Positions 59,029 to 64,000 of a DNA stretch of 64,000 nucleotides are shown in pieces. The DNA is taken from assembly GCF_030264295.1 (NCBI RefSeq), contig NZ_CP127173.1:9555501-9619500 (forward strand). The letters are read 5' to 3'. Every line of letters begins with the position of its first letter. Position 1 is the first letter of the stretch. The translations under genes were made by a program, and so were the position numbers. Under the pieces are notes generated by a model, which did no database searches, was not told the DNA's origin, and saw only the letters and a list, made by a program, of their open reading frames with translations. Source of the stretch: Amycolatopsis nalaikhensis (GTDB taxonomy: Bacteria; Actinomycetota; Actinomycetes; Mycobacteriales; Pseudonocardiaceae).

Positions 59029-59091
59029 ATGCACCGGAAGCGACACAGCGCCGTGTCCAGCCGTGGCCCGCACGGCGGGCGGCGGCCGTGA
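59029..59091 (+). CDS. Possible 20-aa leader ORF coupled to the PucR-type gene
   Basis: ATG 59029 has AGGAGG 7 nt upstream, the best ribosome site in the region. The 20-residue frame ends at TGA 59089-59091, overlapping GTG 59088 of the regulator (GTGA). This may be a leader peptide setting translation of the next gene, or the mark of a misplaced frame. Confidence 0.35.
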   Translation: MHRKRHSAVSSRGPHGGRRP

Positions 59092-60215
59092 CGCGCGCGG
59101 CCGTCCAAGCACCCGCGTGGACCTGGCCGGTGGCCCGGCTGCTGGCCGACTCCGTGCTGGGCGAACTCCGGCACGCCCTGCCCGCCCACCCCACCCTCCT
59201 GGACAGCAGGGCCTGGCGGTTCGTGGCGGCGAACCTGCACCGCACCCTGACCGGCGAAGACGCCGACTGGCAGGGCGCGGACGCGGAGCTGTTCCGCACC
59301 CTGGGCGCGGCGAGCGGCGACCCGCAGCTCGTCGCCCGCGCGTGCAGCACGGGCAGCCGCCGGGGGCTGGCGGCTCTGGGCCAGCCACCTACCGGTGTCG
59401 TCTGCGCGTGCGCGGAAGCCCTTTTCTCTTGCGTGGAAACGCTTTCCGCCTTGGCCACCGCTGGCGCGGCCGTCCCTGCGGACAAGCGTCTCCTCGAAGC
59501 GATCCTGACCGGCGCCGGCGCCGGGAACGTCGAAGCCCTGGCCCGCGCGGCCCGGTGGCCCCTGCCGGACCGCGTGGTCCTGGTCGCCGTCGAACCGGGC
59601 GCCGCGGACCCCGGCGCGCCCGCGCTCGCCGACCTCGACGACCCGCACCCCCGGCTGCTGCTCCCGGACGGCGCCAAACTCCCGCCCTTCGGCGTCCGGG
59701 CCGCGCTCGGCCCGCCCGTGCCGTTGGCGGACGCCGCGAAGTCCCTGGACTGGGCCCGCCGCACCCTCGACCTGGTCCGCGACGGCGTCCTCCCCGACCG
59801 CCCGGTCACCGACTGGGCCGACCACCTGACCACGCACTGGCTGCTGGCCGACGCCTTCCTGACCACGACAATCGCCGACCAGGCGCTGGCCCCGCTCGAC
59901 GCCCTCACCGCGAACCAGCGCGCGAAGGCGGCCGACACCCTGCTCGCGCTGATCAGCACCGGTGGCAGCGCCCCCGAAGTCGCGCGGCTCCTCGGCGTGC
60001 ACCCGCAGACCGTCCGGCACCGCCTCCGGCTGCTCACCGACCTGTTCGACGGCAGGCTGACCGACCCCGCCGAACGCCTCACCCTCGAAATCGCGTTGCG
60101 TTCAAGAAAGCTCGGCACAATTTCCGCGCAGGCACACCCTCACGCGATTGACAATTTATCGACCCCGCGAAACGAATGGTTGACGCCGGACCGCGGATCC
60201 GATTCCATGCCTTGA
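59088..60215 (+). CDS. PucR-type helix-turn-helix regulator
   Basis: 375 aa from GTG 59088; GTG 58992 would give 407 aa in the same frame. The C-terminal PucR helix-turn-helix is clear: TLLALISTGGSAPEVARLLGVHPQTVRHRLRLLTDLF. The N-terminal two thirds is helical with a cysteine-containing VVCACAEALFSCVETL. It precedes the secreted lipase by 34 bp and may regulate it. Confidence 0.8.
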   Translation: MTRAAVQAPAWTWPVARLLADSVLGELRHALPAHPTLLDSRAWRFVAANLHRTLTGEDADWQGADAELFRTLGAASGDPQLVARACSTGSRRGLAALGQPPTGVVCACAEALFSCVETLSALATAGAAVPADKRLLEAILTGAGAGNVEALARAARWPLPDRVVLVAVEPGAADPGAPALADLDDPHPRLLLPDGAKLPPFGVRAALGPPVPLADAAKSLDWARRTLDLVRDGVLPDRPVTDWADHLTTHWLLADAFLTTTIADQALAPLDALTANQRAKAADTLLALISTGGSAPEVARLLGVHPQTVRHRLRLLTDLFDGRLTDPAERLTLEIALRSRKLGTISAQAHPHAIDNLSTPRNEWLTPDRGSDSMP

Positions 60216-60249
60216 CCAACCCCCTCTCTTTCTTCGATTCGGAGTACAC

Positions 60250-61485
60250 ATGTCCGCATTTCTTCGTCGCGGCGTGGTCGCCACGCTGGTCGCCGCCGGA
60301 ATGGTGGCGCTCCCGGCAGCGAACGCCCCCGCGCTGGCCGACAGCACGTCGGTCTACGTGCCGCCTTCGCCGTTGCCGCCGGGCCAGAACGGTGACGTGC
60401 TCAAGTCCGCTCCCTCGACCTACAACGGCGCGAAAGCGACCCGCATTCTGTACCTGTCCCGGGACAACAAGGACAAGCCGGTCGCCGTCAGCGGAACCGT
60501 CTTCGTCCCGAATTCGCCGTGGACCGGTCCCGGGGAACGGCCGATCGTGGCCTACGCCCCGTTCACCTTCGGCATGGGACCGCAGTGCGCGCCGTCGAAA
60601 ACGCTCGCCGGCGAAGGCGCGTCGGACGTCGTCTCCGGATTCCAGGGCGGTTTCGTCAACGCGCTGCTGAACGCCGGGTTCGCCGTGGCCCAGACCGACT
60701 ACATCGGCCCCTGGGTCGAAGGCGGCGGCGAGCACCCCTACGTGGTCCGGTTGTCCGAGGCCCACGCCGTGCTCGACGTGCTCCGCGCGGCGCAGCGGCT
60801 GCCCGGCACCGGCCTGCCCGCGAACGGCCCGGTGGGCATCGCCGGTTATTCCGAGGGTGGCGGCGCCGCGGCGTCCGCGGCCGAGCTGGCCGCGACCTAC
60901 GCACCCGAACTGGACGTCAAGGGCGTGTACGCCGGAGCGCCGCCCGCCGACAAGGCCGCGCTGTCGAAGTCGCTGGACGGCGGCATGTACGTCGCGTTCC
61001 TCGGCTACGCGCTGATCGGCATCAACCAGGCGTACCCGGAGGCGAACATGATGAGCCTGGCCAACGAGGCCGGTGCCCAGCTGTTCCTGCAGGCGCGGCA
61101 GACGTGCACGCTCGACGCGGTCTTCCGGTTCATGGGCAAGCAGACGAGCTCACTGACCAAGAGCGGCCAGCCGGTCGCCTCGTTCCTGGCGCGGCCGCCG
61201 TTCGACGCGATCGTCGCGGAGAACCGGATCGGCACCCTGAAGCCCGCGATGCCGACGATGGTCGAGCAAAGCCCCCTCGACGACGTGATCCCGGCGGCCA
61301 CCGGCAAGCAGATGGCCAAGGACTGGTGCGCCAAGGGTGCCACCGTGCAGTGGAAGGACCTGGTGTCGTTCACGCCGTTCTTCTCCCACGCGCTGGGCAT
61401 GCTGACCGCTCCGGGCGACGCCACGGCGTGGCTGCAGAGCGCGTTCAAGGGCCAAGCCGGAAGCGGCAACTGCGGCCGGTTCTGA
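60250..61485 (+). CDS. Secreted lipase (LIP family alpha/beta hydrolase)
   Basis: 411 aa. A signal peptide (residues 1-30, cleavage after ALA) precedes the fungal-type secretory lipase fold: FAVAQTDYIGPW, nucleophile GYSEGGGAAASAA, and a C-terminal QSPLDDVIP (Asp) and FTPFFSHALGM (His). Probably an exported esterase or lipase. Follows the PucR-type gene closely. Confidence 0.92.
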   Translation: MSAFLRRGVVATLVAAGMVALPAANAPALADSTSVYVPPSPLPPGQNGDVLKSAPSTYNGAKATRILYLSRDNKDKPVAVSGTVFVPNSPWTGPGERPIVAYAPFTFGMGPQCAPSKTLAGEGASDVVSGFQGGFVNALLNAGFAVAQTDYIGPWVEGGGEHPYVVRLSEAHAVLDVLRAAQRLPGTGLPANGPVGIAGYSEGGGAAASAAELAATYAPELDVKGVYAGAPPADKAALSKSLDGGMYVAFLGYALIGINQAYPEANMMSLANEAGAQLFLQARQTCTLDAVFRFMGKQTSSLTKSGQPVASFLARPPFDAIVAENRIGTLKPAMPTMVEQSPLDDVIPAATGKQMAKDWCAKGATVQWKDLVSFTPFFSHALGMLTAPGDATAWLQSAFKGQAGSGNCGRF

Positions 61486-61512
61486 GATCCGCGCGGGGAC
61501 CCCGGCACGGCG

Positions 61513-62376
61513 TCAGCGGGACGGCAGGCCCAGCAGGTCGAGGAACGCCGTCGCCGCCGGGGTCCGCCCCACCCCGCTCCAGATGAGGTATTCGACGCGC
61601 GTGGGTGCGTCGGTGATCTCGATGGTGGCCAGGCCGGTCAGGTGCGGGACGTACGTCGAGGGCAGCATCGCGATCGCCAGGCCCTTCCGCACCAGCCGGA
61701 CCAGCATGAAGTCCGCGGTGGTGACCTCGAACGCGACCTCACGGCTCAGGCCCGCCGCGGCGAACGCCTCGTCCGACTGGGCCCGCGCGGCGGAGTGCGG
61801 CGGCAGGTCGATGAACGTCTCCGTCGCGAGCCGCGCCAAGTCGACGACCGGCTCGCACGCCAGCGGGTGGTCGGGCGCGACGACGGCCACCAGCCGGTCC
61901 CTGGCGAGCTCGCGGGCGTTGACGCCGGCCGGCCGCGCGCTGGGCGGCAGGCCGAGGAAGGCGACCTCGATCTTCCCCTGCTTGACCTGCTCGGTGAGCT
62001 CCTCGCTGCCGCCGACGCGGATGTTCAAGCGCACCTGGGGATACCGGTCGCGGAACCGGCTCAGCGCGTCCGGGATGTCGACGGCGGCGACCGTGGGGAT
62101 CAGGCCCAAGGCGAGCGTGCCGCGGACCTCGCCGGTCACCGCGCCGACGTCGGCGACCGCCCGCTCGGCGGCGTTGAGGCTTTCGCGGGCCGCGGCCACG
62201 AACGCCTCACCGGCCGGGGTGATGCGGACGTGGCGGCTGCTGCGGTCGAACAGCCGCGCGCCGAGTTCCCGTTCGAGGCTCGCGATCTGCCTGCTCAGCG
62301 CGGACTGCACGACCAGGCACTGCTCCGCGGCGCGGGTGAAGCTGTTCGTCTCGGCGACGGCGAGGACGTAGCGCAT
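61513..62376 (-). CDS. LysR family transcriptional regulator
   Basis: 287 aa from ATG 62374-62376 (GGAG 9 nt upstream); TTG 62427 would add 17 residues. Helix-turn-helix: FTRAAEQCLVVQSALSRQIASLERELG. Effector domain with GTLALGLIPTVAAVDIP follows. Divergent from the MFS transporter and probably its regulator. Confidence 0.92.
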   Translation of the reverse strand: MRYVLAVAETNSFTRAAEQCLVVQSALSRQIASLERELGARLFDRSSRHVRITPAGEAFVAAARESLNAAERAVADVGAVTGEVRGTLALGLIPTVAAVDIPDALSRFRDRYPQVRLNIRVGGSEELTEQVKQGKIEVAFLGLPPSARPAGVNARELARDRLVAVVAPDHPLACEPVVDLARLATETFIDLPPHSAARAQSDEAFAAAGLSREVAFEVTTADFMLVRLVRKGLAIAMLPSTYVPHLTGLATIEITDAPTRVEYLIWSGVGRTPAATAFLDLLGLPSR

Positions 62377-62471
62377 CTGCTGGAAGCTCCATGGATCGAT
62401 GATCGTATGGCATCGCTGGAGTGACAACTGTGCGTTGGACTCATCGATTCGCCGTCACGAGACTCGGGCGT

Positions 62472-63683
62472 ATGACTACGACCAGTACTGAACCGCGCTC
62501 GCTGGTGCGGGCGTGGGCGGGCGTCGCGGCCATCACCGCGAGCCTGTTCGTCTTCGTCACCACCGAGCTGATGCCCGTCGGGCTGCTCACCCCGGTCAGC
62601 GCCGGGCTGTCCGTCTCGGTCGGGCTCGCGGGCATGATGGTGACGCTGTACGGCATTTCCGCCGGCGTCGGGGTGCCGTTCCTGGTGGCGTGGAGCCGCA
62701 CGGTGAACCGCCGCGCCCTCCTCGCCGCGCTGCTGGTGGTGATGGCGGCGGGCAACCTCGTCACGGCCGTGTCGCCGGACTTCGCGATCCTGCTGGCCGC
62801 CCGGCTCGTCACCGGGTTCGCGCACGGCGTGTTCTGGGCGATCGGCGTCGCCATGGCGATGCGGCTCGTGCCCGGCGAGAAGGCGAGCAAGGCGGCGGCG
62901 GTCGTGCTGTCGGGCATGTCGATCGCCACCGTGGTGGGCGTGCCGCTGGGCACGTTCATCGAGAGCCGCACCGACTGGCGCACCACGTTCCTGATCTGGA
63001 GCGGTCTGAGCCTGCTGGTGCTCGTCGCCGTCGTGCTCACCCTGCCGTCGCTGCCGTCCCACAGCGCCATCCCGGTGCGGGAGGTGTTCGCGCTGCCGCT
63101 GAAGAACGGACGGCTGCGGGTCGTGATGACCACGGTCGCGCTGTACGTGCTCGGGCACTTCGCCGCCTACACGTTCATCCGCCCGTTCATGGAGCAGAAC
63201 GCCGGGGTCTCGCCGGCGTGGGTGACCGGGCTGCTGATCGTCTTCGGCGTCGGCGGCGCGGTCGGCAACTTCGTCGCCGGGCACACGGTCACGGCGCACC
63301 TGCGCGCGACGTTCATCGTGGCGTGCACGGGACTCGTCGCGTCGCTGCTGCTGGTCCTGCTGATCGGCGCCGGCCCGGCGGGGCTGGCGGTCGCGGTGGT
63401 GCTGTGGGGCGTGTCTTTCGGGGCGGCGAACCTGTGCCAGGTCAACATGATGCTCGCGGCGGCGCCGGACACGTTCGAGGCCGCCATGTCGCTCAACACG
63501 ATGGGCTACAACATCTCGATCGCGCTCGGCGCGCTGCTCGGCGGGCTGTTCGCCACCGGCTTCGGCACGACGGGCGCGGTGTGGTTCGGCGTCGCGTTGA
63601 CGGTCGCGGCACTGCTGACGGCCTTCGGCTCACACCGCGACTCGTCGGGATCCGATCACCCTCGCGAGGAGACGCACCCGTGA
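62472..63683 (+). CDS. MFS transporter, drug-efflux (DHA1) type
   Basis: 403 aa from ATG 62472. Twelve hydrophobic helices are expected; ATELMPVGLLTPVSAGLSVSVG-like TTELMPVGLL and the loop GTFIESRTDWRTTFLIWSG are those of the AraJ/YdhP-like DHA1 family. It may export a sugar, drug or aromatic compound. Its stop overlaps the GTG of the following oxidase gene. Confidence 0.9.
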   Translation: MTTTSTEPRSLVRAWAGVAAITASLFVFVTTELMPVGLLTPVSAGLSVSVGLAGMMVTLYGISAGVGVPFLVAWSRTVNRRALLAALLVVMAAGNLVTAVSPDFAILLAARLVTGFAHGVFWAIGVAMAMRLVPGEKASKAAAVVLSGMSIATVVGVPLGTFIESRTDWRTTFLIWSGLSLLVLVAVVLTLPSLPSHSAIPVREVFALPLKNGRLRVVMTTVALYVLGHFAAYTFIRPFMEQNAGVSPAWVTGLLIVFGVGGAVGNFVAGHTVTAHLRATFIVACTGLVASLLLVLLIGAGPAGLAVAVVLWGVSFGAANLCQVNMMLAAAPDTFEAAMSLNTMGYNISIALGALLGGLFATGFGTTGAVWFGVALTVAALLTAFGSHRDSSGSDHPREETHP

Positions 63684-64000
63684 ACCAGCCCCGCGCGTGA
63701 GCGAGCGGCGGCCGATGTCGTCCGCCCCGGCTCGGCCGAGGACGTCGCGGCCGTCGTGCGCTGGGCGGGCGCCACGGGACGGCGGGTCGCCGCCCAGGGC
63801 ACGCGGCACTCGGTGTACGGCCGGTTCCAGGTCGGACCGCGGTGTCGTCGTGGACATGTCCGGACACGCGGCGATCCACGATGTCGGCCGGGACCGGATC
63901 GTCGTCGGGGCAGGCGCGACCTGGCGCGACGTCCTCGCGGCCGCCCTCCGCGAAGGACTCACCCCACCGGTCCTCCCGGAGTACCTCGACCTGTCGATCG
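63680..64000 (+). pseudogene. FAD-binding (PCMH-type) oxidase, N-terminal part, two apparent +1 frameshifts; cut by window end
   Basis: GTG 63680 is coupled to the MFS stop, but the frame ends at TGA 63698. Dropping one C in the CCCC run 63689-63692 gives MNQPARERAADVVRPGSAED and enters a FAD-binding domain (RRVAAQGTRHSVYGRFQV). A second break at GG 63834-63835 leads into DRGVVVDMSGH and VGAGATWRDVLAAALREGLTPPVL. These are motifs of cytokinin dehydrogenase-like FAD oxidases. Two insertions within 150 bp suggest decay or sequencing error. Confidence 0.75.

Noticed and set aside
1..64000. tRNA or rRNA genes
   Set aside because: No tRNA-like TTC-A-A arms with matching acceptor stems or rRNA-conserved segments were noticed on either strand; a covariance-model scan would settle this.

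Overview
The base composition, the GTG/TTG starts with GGAGG-type ribosome binding sites and the gene content (Acg/DosS-like genes, ECF41 sigma factor, propane monooxygenase operon, guaiacol demethylase genes) point to a high-GC actinomycete. The guaiacol P450/reductase pair closely resembles, from memory, gcoA/gcoB of Amycolatopsis, so an Amycolatopsis or close Pseudonocardiaceae relative is the best guess. The window is chromosomal and catabolic. No rRNA, tRNA, CRISPR array, transposase or phage gene was seen.

Layout. 1-2.2 kb: end of an MFS transporter and a two-subunit aconitase X. 2.3-6 kb: a large PD-(D/E)XK-type protein, then a MarR/VOC divergent pair with twin operators. 6.2-17.5 kb: a hydroxyquinol (1,2,4-trihydroxybenzene) module with an HpaB-type FADH2 monooxygenase, flavin reductase, intradiol dioxygenase, maleylacetate reductase, tautomerase, an atypical SDR and two very large ATPase regulators. 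A GTTAGC-GCG motif is shared by its two divergent promoter regions. 17.5-19.4 kb: an ECF41 sigma factor (frameshifted) with its target promoter, a cupin lipoprotein and a carboxymuconolactone decarboxylase-like protein. 20-31 kb: a block resembling the DosR/DevR dormancy regulon, with HPF, flavodoxin, CBS-BON protein, ArsR-SulP, acetyl-CoA hydrolase, a nitroreductase-membrane fusion, DoxX, a DosS-type kinase and an Acg nitroreductase. DevR-like boxes lie upstream of two of these units.

31-42.5 kb: a complete propane/phenol-type soluble diiron monooxygenase operon (prmABCD, amidohydrolase, DUF59 protein, Zn-alcohol dehydrogenase, dedicated GroEL). It is transcribed divergently from its AcoR/MimR-type activator, which lacks the sigma-54 contact loop. 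The same 13-bp palindrome occurs between prmA and the activator and again upstream of a small crotonase-like gene at 31.2 kb. 42.6-52.7 kb: mostly regulator/enzyme pairs (AraC/aldo-keto reductase, LysR/hydrolase, TetR/NmrA-type) and a glycosyltransferase cut by an in-frame TGA. 52.8-56.1 kb: AraC regulator and gcoA-gcoB for O-demethylation of guaiacol-type lignin aromatics. 56.3-64 kb: LuxR- and PucR-type regulators, a secreted lipase, LysR/MFS, and the start of a FAD-dependent oxidase with two frame breaks.

The genes suggest an organism that funnels phenolic and short-alkane substrates through three oxygenase systems (HpaB-type, Prm, Gco), each with its own activator. Four apparent +1 frame breaks (about 18.64, 24.33, 63.69 and 63.83 kb) are all single G/C duplications, so sequencing error is a serious alternative to gene decay.
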